Assembly (NCBI RefSeq): GCF_010692325.1
Contig: NZ_JAAHHW010000003.1
Coordinates: 82,132 to 146,131, forward strand
Direction of reading: 5' to 3'
Source: Moorena sp. SIO3I8
GTDB taxonomy: Bacteria; Cyanobacteriota; Cyanobacteriia; Cyanobacteriales; Coleofasciculaceae
DNA: 64,000 nucleotides
Of this stretch, positions 8,490 to 17,101 are shown in pieces. The position numbers and the translations under genes are program-made. The notes beneath the pieces are model-generated. The model was not told the DNA's origin. It saw nothing but the letters and a program-made list of their open reading frames with translations, and searched no databases. Numbering within the stretch: position 1 is the first letter of the stretch; every line of letters begins with the position of its first letter.

Positions 8490-9505
8490 AAATAATTCAC
8501 CTTAACTGTTGTGACTAAATTTTGTTGCCAATACATGATAGAAAGGAATCGATGCAATCCTAGTACTTCCCTTACCCTGAGTGAAAAAGACCTACAACCT
8601 TTTCGATTTGAGCATTCTTTGAGCCATTCCTTAGCGATTTTCATTGCTTCATGAGCAGTTGTGGCGTCATTTTGTAGTCGTGCCTTCAGATAAATATCTG
8701 AGTAGAGACGCATGAGACTTTCACAATGTTTTGCGGTTAGCGATCGCTGTTGTTGACTAAGAAACTCTATGTTAGCGGTAGTAATTGCCTTCATAGATTG
8801 AAACCATAAAGCCAGAACATCTGGCTGATTTCGGTTGTCTTCAATTTCTTGGCGATAGAGTGCACCAGCGCTAGCAGTATATGCTACCGAGAATGTAGAA
8901 GTAAGGCGAAACCAAAAGGCTGTGTCTTCACTCATATAACGGTCAAGCGCTTCAACCCAAATAAATGGTGTATGCAAAATATCTCGCCTAACTATTGCTG
9001 AATGCACTGCCCAGGAAGCAAAGGCAATTGCTCCATCAGGAAAGCCAGAAGCTGTTGAACCATAGCCAGCAGGTGCTTTCAAGGTGCGCTGTTGTGGATT
9101 TGAATTAGTATATTCTTGCCAATGTCCGGCAATGATAGCTGCGTCAGGATGATCCTCAACAGGCGACAATAAATTTTCTAAATGAGTCGATTCTATCGTG
9201 TCGTCAGCATCTAGAAATAAGACCCAGGTTCCTGTTGCATGCCTTAACCCCACGTTGCGAGGTGCTCCAGGCCCACCTGTACGTTTAGGACATGAAATAA
9301 GATGGATTCTCGGGTCACAATATTTTTGGACGATTTCTAAGCCGTTATCTGTAGAGTTATTATCTACGACCCACAGTTCCCAATCAGTAATGGTTTGTGC
9401 AAGGACAGAATTGATCGCTGCACCTATATAAGGGGCTTTATTGTAAAGAGGGACAATAATACTAACATCAGGCATAGTTTCAAAAACTGAATTAGTTTCA
9501 TTCAC
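8486..9505 (-). CDS. Glycosyltransferase family 2 protein
   Basis: A 339-residue GT-A enzyme. VSIIVPLYNKAPYIGAAINS starts the nucleotide-binding strand, WVVDNNSTDNG supplies the second acidic site, GAPRNVGLRHATG is the conserved loop, and WVLFLDADDTIE carries the D-A-D metal site. EDTAFWFRL fits the E-D catalytic-base motif of the family. The start at 9505 is kept although the ATG at 9475 (MPDVSIIVP) is also plausible; neither has a strong ribosome-binding motif. The stop overlaps the next start as ATGA. It probably adds one sugar in the same assembly as its coupled neighbours. Confidence 0.9.
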   Translation of the reverse strand: MNETNSVFETMPDVSIIVPLYNKAPYIGAAINSVLAQTITDWELWVVDNNSTDNGLEIVQKYCDPRIHLISCPKRTGGPGAPRNVGLRHATGTWVLFLDADDTIESTHLENLLSPVEDHPDAAIIAGHWQEYTNSNPQQRTLKAPAGYGSTASGFPDGAIAFASWAVHSAIVRRDILHTPFIWVEALDRYMSEDTAFWFRLTSTFSVAYTASAGALYRQEIEDNRNQPDVLALWFQSMKAITTANIEFLSQQQRSLTAKHCESLMRLYSDIYLKARLQNDATTAHEAMKIAKEWLKECSNRKGCRSFSLRVREVLGLHRFLSIMYWQQNLVTTVKVNYL

Positions 9506-9530
9506 CAGTTTTGTTATAATTTTGGCATCT

Positions 9531-10679
9531 TTAAATAAAAACCAAATCGCTAATTGCCTTACAAAAAGCTTCTTGAATTACTAATGGATTAAACTGTTTT
9601 TGAGCAGCCAGGCAAGTCTGCTTAGCATAATGCTTGCGGAACTCAGCAGTTCTCTGGAGTTTTTCAAGGGCTGAAACTAATTCAGCTGGATTTTCCCTAG
9701 TCACACAGATGGCCTTATTACCTTCCTTAGCCCAACGCACCGCCGAAGCATACTCTGGTCCCCAAATCACAATCGGTTTACAAAATTGAGCATATTCAGG
9801 CAATTTAGAAGGAAAACTCGTTTCCATGCGCCGCCTCATAGCAGGATCAAAACTCATGGTCACCAAACAAGCATCGGCTGAACTTAGCCACTGGTTCAAC
9901 TCAGATCTGGGTGCAAAGTCTAGCCACAAACCGCGCTCTCGCATTTCCTTTTGAACATCTGCCGACCAATTAGGGTTTTTTCCCCGAAGCTGTACCTGTA
10001 AACTAGGATGATCTTTAACTCCCTGCAACAACTCCCCTAACATTGGGCCATATTCATAGAGATTTCCAGAATACACAACTCGCAAGGGACGAGATTTATC
10101 GACTATGGAATTATTAGATCTTGGTTCAGATGGTAGAGAAGCTGGAATGGGATAAAGAATTTGACTATTGGGATGCGAACCTAAAGCGTTTTGCATGCCT
10201 TCACTGACGCAAAGTACCAAGTCTGAGCTATCATGAAGCTGCTGGAAACGCCGTGCGATTAGTTGCCGAAAAGGGGCATGAACAATAGGTAAATCTGGCC
10301 ACCAGTCATGGAAAATAGTTACTAGGGGCAAGCCATGTTTTTTGGCAAAGCGCAAAGCCGCCCAGCAGCCATCACCATGAGCAACAGTGAGCACAATTGC
10401 TTTTTGGCTTGATAGTTGGTGAGAATGGCACAGGGGATCCCAACTGCGACCATGAGTGAGAACATTTAAATTGTTGCCCCAGGTATGAAATCGAGTGCGA
10501 TTCAGCCTTTTTACTAATCTTGTTGGTAAGTCTTGGGGATTGGGCACCACTGAAACCTTCCACCCATCTAGCTGACTTAGATGGCGGTGCAGTAGGATTT
10601 CTCCTGCACTAGTTGGCGCAGGTTGTACGGAAGAGATGACAATAATCTCCGGCTTAATAAGGGATTTACAAGTTACCAT
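9531..10679 (-). CDS. Glycosyltransferase (GT-B, family 4-like)
   Basis: About 382 residues from the ATG at 10679 (MVTCKSLIKPEIIVISSVQP). The acceptor domain contains IVLTVAHGDGCWAALRFA and LVTIFHDWWPDL. The donor domain contains PLRVVYSGNLYEYGPM, a D-A-C-L-V-T-M strand and KLPEYAQFCKPIVIWGPE, where the conserved glutamate lies in PEYA. A further 21 in-frame codons upstream would overlap an opposite-strand gene remnant (10686-10919), so the shorter start is chosen. It precedes the coupled trio of genes at 9505-6328 and is probably in their operon. Donor unknown. Confidence 0.75.
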   Translation of the reverse strand: MVTCKSLIKPEIIVISSVQPAPTSAGEILLHRHLSQLDGWKVSVVPNPQDLPTRLVKRLNRTRFHTWGNNLNVLTHGRSWDPLCHSHQLSSQKAIVLTVAHGDGCWAALRFAKKHGLPLVTIFHDWWPDLPIVHAPFRQLIARRFQQLHDSSDLVLCVSEGMQNALGSHPNSQILYPIPASLPSEPRSNNSIVDKSRPLRVVYSGNLYEYGPMLGELLQGVKDHPSLQVQLRGKNPNWSADVQKEMRERGLWLDFAPRSELNQWLSSADACLVTMSFDPAMRRRMETSFPSKLPEYAQFCKPIVIWGPEYASAVRWAKEGNKAICVTRENPAELVSALEKLQRTAEFRKHYAKQTCLAAQKQFNPLVIQEAFCKAISDLVFI

Positions 10680-10685
10680 ACTGGT

Positions 10686-10919
10686 ATGTTGGTTTTGAGT
10701 ATTAGAGAGCAACGTCGGGCTATTAAACGGCATTTGCAGCAAAATCCGAGCTTAAAGTCTCGGTTGGAAGAAGCAATGATAAATGGCTATGAAGCATGTG
10801 TTGATTTGGCTTTACGAGAAAGCGATTTACAATTGCGAAGGTTTCCAGAACGTTGTCTTTACTCGTTTGAAGAGATTATTAAGGATAGTTTTTTTTACGA
10901 TACTAGCCAAGATTGGTAA
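10686..10919 (+). pseudogene. DUF29-family 3' fragment
   Basis: On the plus strand, against the direction of the whole island, 77 codons encode LSIREQRRAIKRHLQQNP, then SLKSRLEEAMINGYEACVDL, and CLYSFEEIIKDSFFYD. This is the typical C-terminal half of DUF29 proteins, small cyanobacterial proteins of unknown function that are often multicopy. The N-terminal half is missing: directly 5' lies the start of the opposing glycosyltransferase gene. It looks like a remnant left by an insertion or rearrangement between two transferase genes. Confidence 0.7.
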
Positions 10920-10921
10920 AA

Positions 10922-12175
10922 TTAGCTTGTTGGTTTACTTAGCCGATCCTTGCTTTCCTCTAAGATTGAACGGTATAGATTTATGTGTCTCTCAGTTTGA
11001 AGTTTTGAAGAATACTCTGCAACCGCCACTTTTCGGCACTGTTGACTCATGTACTCACGCAAATTGTGATCTGTTAGGAGTTGAATAATACCGTTACAGA
11101 AATCTTCAACATTCTCAGGTTCTGCTAAATACCCGGTGGTTCCTGGTCGTACCAAATCAGGAACACCACCTACTTTAAAACTAACTGTAGGAGTACCACA
11201 AGCCATAGCTTCTAGGGCTACTAACCCAAAAGCATCAGCACGAGTGGGAAATAAAAATAGATCAGCAGCAGAATAAGCTATTGCTTTAAGGTGATCACTA
11301 CTAACAAAACCTAAGTTTTGTGTTTGTATACCAACTGATTCACTGATTACTTCACCTCCATCTCCTAAAGTCAGCAGTACTATTTCCCCTTTGAGAGATT
11401 GAGGTAAACTTGAAAGTGCTTTAAGTAGAAGGTCTCCTCCTTTACGAGAGTTGGTTAGATTTTGCGCCCCAAACATCAAAACCTTCTTGTTAGTAGGTAA
11501 TCCCAATAAGGAGCGACATTGTTTAGTATCAAAGGGCTGATAAGCTTCTATATCTACACCAAGAGGAATATAGTGAACTGGTATATGACTAAGTATGCTT
11601 TGTTTTGCTTGTGCAGCGTTCCATTGGCTAGTAGCAATAATTGCAGCTAAATTAGATCGCCGATAGCTCCACTGTTTAAGTTTCCACTCAATCGCAGTAG
11701 CGTCCCTTGTTATAGCAGGATCTGTGTCTAGATAAGGACATGAACCACATCCGCTCTGCCAACGTTTACAATCAAAACTATAGGCACAGTGTCCTGTAAA
11801 ACTCCACATGTCATGCAGTGTTAACACGGCTGGCTTGTTACGAGTAATACTAGGCAAAGCCAGATAGTTGAGATAACCAGTATGCAGATTATGAAAGTGG
11901 AGGACATCGGCATTTTCATAAAATGGATGTTGGCAAATTTCTGCACTGTTAGTTATATAAATATTATTTAAACCAAAAGCTGTCGTGAGTTTACGAAGCT
12001 GATCATCTATCTTACCCCGAGGAGGAACTTTAGCTACGCGACTGCTATTAGTGATTGCAGAATCAACCAAAAATCTAGAGTCGATTTCATTTCTCAGTAG
12101 CCCTTGATGAATACGATAGGCTGCGATCGCAGCTCCACCTATTTTATCAGTTTGGTTAATATGAAGAATAGTCAT
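10922..12175 (-). CDS. Glycosyltransferase family 4 protein (WcaC-like)
   Basis: A 417-residue GT-B transferase. MTILHINQTDKIGGAAIAAY is the start typical of a group often annotated WcaC-like. The acceptor domain has VLHFHNLHTGYLN and LTLHDMWSFTGHCAYSFDC, followed by cysteine-rich CKRWQSGCGSCPYL (four cysteines in the loop, possibly structural). The donor domain has VLMFGAQNLTNSRKGGDLLL and FPTRADAFGLVALEAMACG with the conserved E, then VGGVPDLV. It lies 13 bp downstream of the interrupted sulfotransferase, so the two are likely in one transcript. Confidence 0.9.
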   Translation of the reverse strand: MTILHINQTDKIGGAAIAAYRIHQGLLRNEIDSRFLVDSAITNSSRVAKVPPRGKIDDQLRKLTTAFGLNNIYITNSAEICQHPFYENADVLHFHNLHTGYLNYLALPSITRNKPAVLTLHDMWSFTGHCAYSFDCKRWQSGCGSCPYLDTDPAITRDATAIEWKLKQWSYRRSNLAAIIATSQWNAAQAKQSILSHIPVHYIPLGVDIEAYQPFDTKQCRSLLGLPTNKKVLMFGAQNLTNSRKGGDLLLKALSSLPQSLKGEIVLLTLGDGGEVISESVGIQTQNLGFVSSDHLKAIAYSAADLFLFPTRADAFGLVALEAMACGTPTVSFKVGGVPDLVRPGTTGYLAEPENVEDFCNGIIQLLTDHNLREYMSQQCRKVAVAEYSSKLQTERHINLYRSILEESKDRLSKPTS

Positions 12176-12188
12176 TTAAATATCAAGG

Positions 12189-13115
12189 CTACCAATCGCC
12201 TTCACCATAAAACTCTGAAGCTATTGGTTCAGTTATATGTCTAATAGCTAAAATTTGTTCTTGCTCAAGAAATTGCTTCCAATCATAGACATGTTTATCA
12301 CTGCGAAACCGTTTCACATGAGAGTTTAAATCTTGCTCTTCTGGTAATTCATTAATAGCGTGATGTTTAATTATCTGCTCTACATTGTCCGTAAATTCAA
12401 GATTCAAATCTTGGCACAAACTACGAAATCCCTCTAAAGGAGCAAGAGCTAAGTCTTCATAACGATAGAACAGCCAATTTGGATATTGCTTACGGTAACT
12501 AACTACCATTGCATAAATTGCTTTCCAAAAAACAGCTGCCCGTTGCCAAAGTGGCATTGTTTCATCTATTGCAGCAACAATTTCAGTTTCTAAATCAGAT
12601 AATTTTTCGAGTAGTTTTGGCTGCTCAATAAAAACTGATTGAAACGAATGCATATGAGTTGGATCTTTTAATACACTCCAAACATAGGCAGCATAATGAC
12701 GGATAATTACCACAACATCCATATCAAATTGTGTCGCTAACCACTCAGTAGAAAAAATTGCAATGGGGTCTTTTACTAAGGGACGAACTCCTAAAAAGCC
12801 AGGAAAATAATAACGAACTATTTTTGACGCTGTAGGACGTATTTTTACTTGATTAAGTGCAACCGATAGCTCTTGAATTAAGTTATTATCAATATTTATA
12901 AATTGCTTTAAATAATGATGAAAAAACTCTTGTTATTGTGGTGTGACGTAGTGAAACAAACGTGGTATTTTTTTACTATAAGTACCCTCGGCAATTGCCA
13001 CATTAAATGGTTCGTGAATGTAGCGAACATAGGGAGAATAGGAAATTGTTTTGCCAATCCACGTAGAGCCTGAGCGGTTGCTACCTGTTACTAAAATAGG
13101 GCGATTTGAACGCAT
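12189..13115 (-). pseudogene. Sulfotransferase with one in-frame TAA
   Basis: From ATG at 13115 the product begins MRSNRPILVTGSNRSGSTWI, with the P-loop-like 5'-phosphosulfate-binding site (GSNRSGSTW) of PAPS-dependent sulfotransferases. After HYVTPQ the frame has TAA at 12933-12935, then continues without shift: QEFFHHYLKQF, VRPLVKDPIAIFSTEWLATQ, MDVVVIIRHYAAYVWSVLKD (the 3'-phosphate-binding strand and helix) and LFYRYEDLALAPLEGF. The intact frame would be 308 residues. The likely role was sulfation of a glycan residue. A CAA or TAT codon changed by one base would give the stop. As written, neither half carries both PAPS sites. Confidence 0.85.
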
Positions 13116-13151
13116 TATGGTAAACTAGAAAACTGTTTGATTTTTTGGTGT

Positions 13152-14357
13152 TCAACCTAATTGCATCAAGATTTTTTTGATAGTTGCTTTAGTCTTAAAA
13201 ACTAAGTAAAAAAATCTTCCTTCAAAGGTCAGCCCATGCTGTCCGCAGAAGTGAAGAAAATCAATTCGTTCTTTTCTAGTTAATTGATTCTTTTTGAATA
13301 GGAATTTATAGCGTTGCTTATACTCTTTAAATGACTTTTGAAAGCATTCCAAGTTTTGAGATGAAAAATCATATTCTCGTGCTGCGTGAGTCCAACCGAC
13401 TTCTTTTTCCTGCACTTCTAATATAAGCTGAGCGTGTGCTTTTGCCAGTAGGGTTGCTGGTTCTAACTCGGGTATAGCCTGCTCTAAGCAATCCATATAC
13501 AAGTTAAATGGAATACGAAAAAGGAAAGGCGTATGTGTGGAGCGGGTAGCGCGATTGCCATCACTACCACTGTAGGTAAGCATCCGTAGCATTGCACCAA
13601 AATCTATGGCGCAGATGCCCAATTCTTGTGACAGTTCATAACAGAGAATTTTGGCACCGCCACCTAGCGCCAGAAACAATGTGTCAATTTTATTTTTTTG
13701 TACAAACTCCCATAGATCTTCTTTTATAAGATCGAGATTATCATTTAAATTATGACCATTCTTTCTAACCTGATGAAAAAATACGGTAGCAGATGGAGAC
13801 CAATAATTTTGGGCGATTTTTCGATACTCCTGCTTTTCAAATATAATTTTTAGTAAACTTGCCTCTGCTCCTGCAATTCCTACACGGCGATGCTCACAAT
13901 AGTTCTTGAATTCTGTTTCTATCCATGTCGGTAGAATGTATGATGTCTCTTTTGTGGGATTACACAATAGTTCATTATCTCGGTTTAACTTCAGTTGGGG
14001 TAAAAGTTGTTCATTAATCCAAAGAAGTTGATGGAAGTCTACATAATCCGCATTTTGGAAAGCCTGCAAAAATCTTGCTGAATAGCGAAGTCCGATACCC
14101 GGATTTCCGTATGGTTTTGTACCGCCGACTACTCCATCAGTAGTGTCCGCTTCGCCAGAGAAGCCATCTTGAGCGGCTAGGAGTAAGGTAAGATCCATGT
14201 CACCAAGACGAAGGAAAGAAAACGGACGGCTGTTCATCGCCTCGGTTATTCTTCGAGCTTCCTGCTTTCGTTGCTCCATCCATTGTAAGGGTTTGGAACA
14301 AAGAGGTTGGTGTTGCTTGAGGTTGAGGTTTTTAATATAGGTTTGGTGAAGGGACAT
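13152..14357 (-). CDS. Putative GT-D-fold glycosyltransferase-like protein
   Basis: A 401-residue protein without membrane segments. PFSFLRLGDMDLTLLLAA near residue 46 resembles the S-x-x-R-x-G-D-G-E segment of GT-D (DUF1792-type) transferases, but with D-M-D in place of D-G-E. Further on, LFLALGGGAKILCYELSQEL and GICAIDFGAM match the G-P-T-A-K...DIG-like motif of that group. The C-terminal 100 residues are lysine-rich and helical. Loss of the D-x-E glutamate may mean altered activity, or that the assignment is only structural. It lies between the interrupted sulfotransferase (36 bp) and the interrupted pyruvyl transferase. Confidence 0.5.
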   Translation of the reverse strand: MSLHQTYIKNLNLKQHQPLCSKPLQWMEQRKQEARRITEAMNSRPFSFLRLGDMDLTLLLAAQDGFSGEADTTDGVVGGTKPYGNPGIGLRYSARFLQAFQNADYVDFHQLLWINEQLLPQLKLNRDNELLCNPTKETSYILPTWIETEFKNYCEHRRVGIAGAEASLLKIIFEKQEYRKIAQNYWSPSATVFFHQVRKNGHNLNDNLDLIKEDLWEFVQKNKIDTLFLALGGGAKILCYELSQELGICAIDFGAMLRMLTYSGSDGNRATRSTHTPFLFRIPFNLYMDCLEQAIPELEPATLLAKAHAQLILEVQEKEVGWTHAAREYDFSSQNLECFQKSFKEYKQRYKFLFKKNQLTRKERIDFLHFCGQHGLTFEGRFFYLVFKTKATIKKILMQLG

Positions 14358-14456
14358 TTAAGCACTCTTAAGTTCTCATATTTTATGATTTCAATAACTT
14401 TTTTTAAAAAAAAGTTATATTTTTGTGTCTATTTTAGATATAGTCATTGAAAGTTT

Positions 14457-15284
14457 TTAATCTAGCTTTTGTTTACAATAATGATATCTATAAATAAAAT
14501 TATTATGCATCATATATTGATGTTTTTCTAGTAAATAATTTAAGTTGTGAAACATCAAGTCCAACTCTTCTTTGATCCTGTAGATTTTTGATGAGCGTTT
14601 TCTAGTATTCTGCTTCACCTGTTTAATCGAGATAATTTCATTTCCTGTTAGACAGTTGGGAGTTTCTCCAAAAACTGAATAGTAGTCTTTAAACTTAAAT
14701 CCCTTTCCTGAAACTTTATTACTCAGTTGCATCCATATAGATGGAATACCAAATGCGTCTGCAATTATAAGTCCGTGGAGAGACGATGAAGCTATAGCTT
14801 CGCATCGAGTAATATCTGCAATGACTTCTTTTGGGTTACGTGTTACGTCAATCAATAATACATTTTTAGATTCTGCTTTGCTTAATGAAATAATTCTTTC
14901 ATCTAATGCATCAACATAATGTGGTACTAAACCTAAATCGTACTGTTTTTAAGATTCTGCATAACAATTAGGTGCTAGCAGTCCAGGATCTCCTAAGGTA
15001 ATTGTCTGAGAAGCAAAAACCCGCTTTCTAGTTAAATGACCTCTGACACCAATAATAGATGCACTAGTAAAACAGTTACTAGAAGATGAAAACATGAATC
15101 CAGAACCTAAAATTAGACCACTAAAGTTATACGATAACTTCTATAATATGCTGCCAATAGCAGTTGCATGATCTTCATTTGGTAAAGTATGTTCAACATC
15201 ATATCCATAGTGTGAGAATATATCTCTGTTTAACTGATCGCCAAAATTTTTGATATTACAGTAATATAGCTTAATTGGAGGCAT
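14457..15284 (-). pseudogene. Polysaccharide pyruvyl transferase with in-frame TAG and TAA
   Basis: From ATG at 15284 the frame reads MPPIKLYYCNIKNFGDQLNR, the usual start of this family with the N-x-G-D motif, then ATAIGSIL. TAG follows at 15141-15143. It continues NFSGLILGSGFMF, IIGVRGHLTRKR, TLGDPGLLAP, TAA at 14949-14951, then KQYDLGLVPHYVD and the retained 3' part with SSLHGLIIADAFGIPSIWMQ. The order of motifs is that of CsaB/WcaK-type enzymes, which transfer pyruvyl from PEP to glycan sugars. Length would be 275 residues with no frameshift. Flanking motifs suggest Gln/Glu at the first stop and Lys/Gln/Glu at the second. Confidence 0.85.
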
Positions 15285-15357
15285 TTTTTTCGTTTAAGTG
15301 TTTTACATCCACTCAAAATAATTAGGATAGGGACATTTGAAAGATTTGTTTGCTGAT

Positions 15358-15564
15358 TTAAGCTGCCACCTGACTACTTTGCAATTTCCAATAGCGTGCA
15401 TAGCGCTCACCTTGATGCAGAAGCGACTTATGAGTACCGTGCTCCACAACCTCTCCCCGCTCTAGCACTAAGATTTGATCAGCCTCAGCAATGGTCGAAA
15501 GTCTATGGGCCACAACAATCACTGTTCGTTCTTTCTGGAACTGTTCCAATGCCTGCTGAATCAA
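15358..15564 (-). pseudogene. Orphan 3' fragment of an ABC transporter gene
   Basis: The 68 codons LIQQALEQFQKERTVIVVAH to KLQSSQVAA repeat almost exactly the last part of the complete ABC transporter encoded at 17102-18937 (H-loop histidine included), with a few substitutions such as GEV for GEL and YAR for YAG. Walker A, signature and Walker B are absent, so it cannot hydrolyse ATP. A TTG codon overlaps the stop of the dioxygenase-like gene (TTGA), but translation is doubtful. The DNA copies lie 1,744 bp apart in direct orientation and flank that gene. Confidence 0.85.
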
Positions 15565-16559
15565 CTCTTTCTGCTGTTTGAACTTGGCAATTTAAGATGC
15601 CATAGTTTACGTTTTAAACTCACCTCCCATTCTCCAGTTAGCAGCCCTTTGGCTAGGTTATTAGAGATTGCCTTAAGCGTCAGGAGCAAAAGCTGCTTAT
15701 ATAACTTCATTAGTTCTGGAATAGCCATAGTTGCGATTGAACTATTCGGAAAGACTGGATAGTTTCGCTGAATGCCAAATCCTAAGTAGTTGAAAAGGTC
15801 TGGACTAGGGTTATCGATAAACCCAGCATTGACCAGATTTTGCTCTCCATGGCCAAGATATTCATCTTTAATTTGCTCGACCTGGAACTGAAAACTATTT
15901 CGAACATGATGTCTGTCTTTAAACGGGCGTGCTCGATGAATACCATGCAAATCAAAGATGATGAGGTCGCCCTTCTTTATTTCAAAGGTTCTGATATTCT
16001 GCTGATAGTGCGTCTGAACCCAGCGATCGCTGATATAAATCTCATCGTCATACTTTGATGACCAAAGGTGGGAACCCTCAATATACTGAAACGGGCTTAA
16101 ATTTGGCTCGGAAAGATATATAAGAAATACCAGACATTGCATCTCGTGCTTACGCAAAAACTGACTACCTTGCAGCAGATTATTGTCTGTGTGCCACGGC
16201 ATATGAAACCCTCGACGGGTCTGACAGAACCTGTGATTTATCAGCTGATATCCTGCTTGGAAATAGGCATTACAAACATCTAAAACCTGTTGAGACGTAA
16301 TCAAATCTTAGGCTCGCTTCGACTTGGCCAGGCAATGGCTCAAAAACTTCTGATTTCCTGAACAAACCACACCTAGGTCATTTTTATTGATCAGAATCTC
16401 ATCAAAGTCGATTTCTTCTAAGAGCCGGTCAGCCTCTATCTTATCTAATGCACTTTCTGCGAAGTAATAGCCCTTTTCTCTAAGAGAGCTGACAATTTCA
16501 GCAGTGGCAGTAATATTGAGAGTATTCCAAGAAATAACAATACACCAGAAATGTTGAAT
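15561..16559 (-). pseudogene. PhyH-like (phytanoyl-CoA dioxygenase superfamily) gene with in-frame TAA
   Basis: The 3' part (from 16307) carries the Fe(II)/2-oxoglutarate site: FHMPWHTDN (H-x-D) and, 85 residues later, IHRARPF with the distal His and Arg. Just upstream in the same frame is TAA (16308-16310), preceded by 83 open codons (ISWNTLNITATAEIVSSL, REKGYYFAESALDKI) that read like the normal N-terminal region. Above that is TAG at 16560-16562 and no convincing start, so a second nonsense codon or 5' loss is possible. The present 3' end runs into the ABC fragment. Enzymes of this type hydroxylate small molecules; a role in glycan or lipid decoration is only contextual. Confidence 0.75.
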
Positions 16560-16685
16560 CTATTTCACGTCTGTACCTACATTTAGATACCTGACTGGGT
16601 GATCAGTAACCTGGTGAACTTGGTAGGGTGTGGGGTGTGGGCGAACGGGTGATTATAAAAATGATTATAAAAATCAAGGAGCTGA

Positions 16686-16835
16686 GGCGTTGCTTAATAA
16701 TGGAATGATTTTAAGAGTTTTGTGGAATGGGCATCTTGCCTGTTCCTGGAGGTGCGCGAACGGGTCGCACCTTGAGCGAATTTAATTCTTAATGAGTCAA
16801 GCGCACCGAATATTTTCGGGCGGGCAGGATGCCCC
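16686..16835. mobile_element. GGCGTTGC-type MITE-like element, inverted copy
   Basis: This begins GGCGTTGC and continues TTAATAATGGAATGATTTTA, the inverse of the right ends of the elements at 19050-19262 and 26019-26157. It holds a GGCATCTTGCC hairpin core and an inserted copy of the GGTGCG...CGCACC repeat (about 16752-16808), and ends near a GGGCGGGCAGGATGCCC core without the opposite terminus. The rest of the 16563-17101 spacer holds short heptamer-like CCCACAC and CCCGACT tracts and no gene that I can support. Confidence 0.6.
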
Positions 16836-17101
16836 TTACAAGGGTAGGTTTTTTACAAAGGGGCGAGTACGTACTTTTATTGTCTTGATGATTTTTAACG
16901 ACAATAATGGTACATTTTCTTATACCCCACACCCCACACCTGATGTCAAAGTTAAAAACCTACCCTTATCAGCAACTCCCAACTCCCGATTCCCGACTGC
17001 CGACCCAAATGTAAAAAACCTAGCCTTGTAAGCTCCCCACTCCCCACTCCCTGATCAATTTTAGGGTCAAGAATCAAACAGCCCTGCTTCAAGCTACTGC
17101 C

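Noticed and set aside
10783-11088. 101-residue plus-strand frame
   Set aside because: It is a shadow of the DUF29 remnant and of the opposite-strand glycosyltransferase gene.
1722-16562. Genome-wide reassignment of TAA/TAG to a sense codon
   Set aside because: Many intact genes in the same window end at TAA or TAG with family-normal lengths, and the residues expected at the six stops do not agree on one amino acid.
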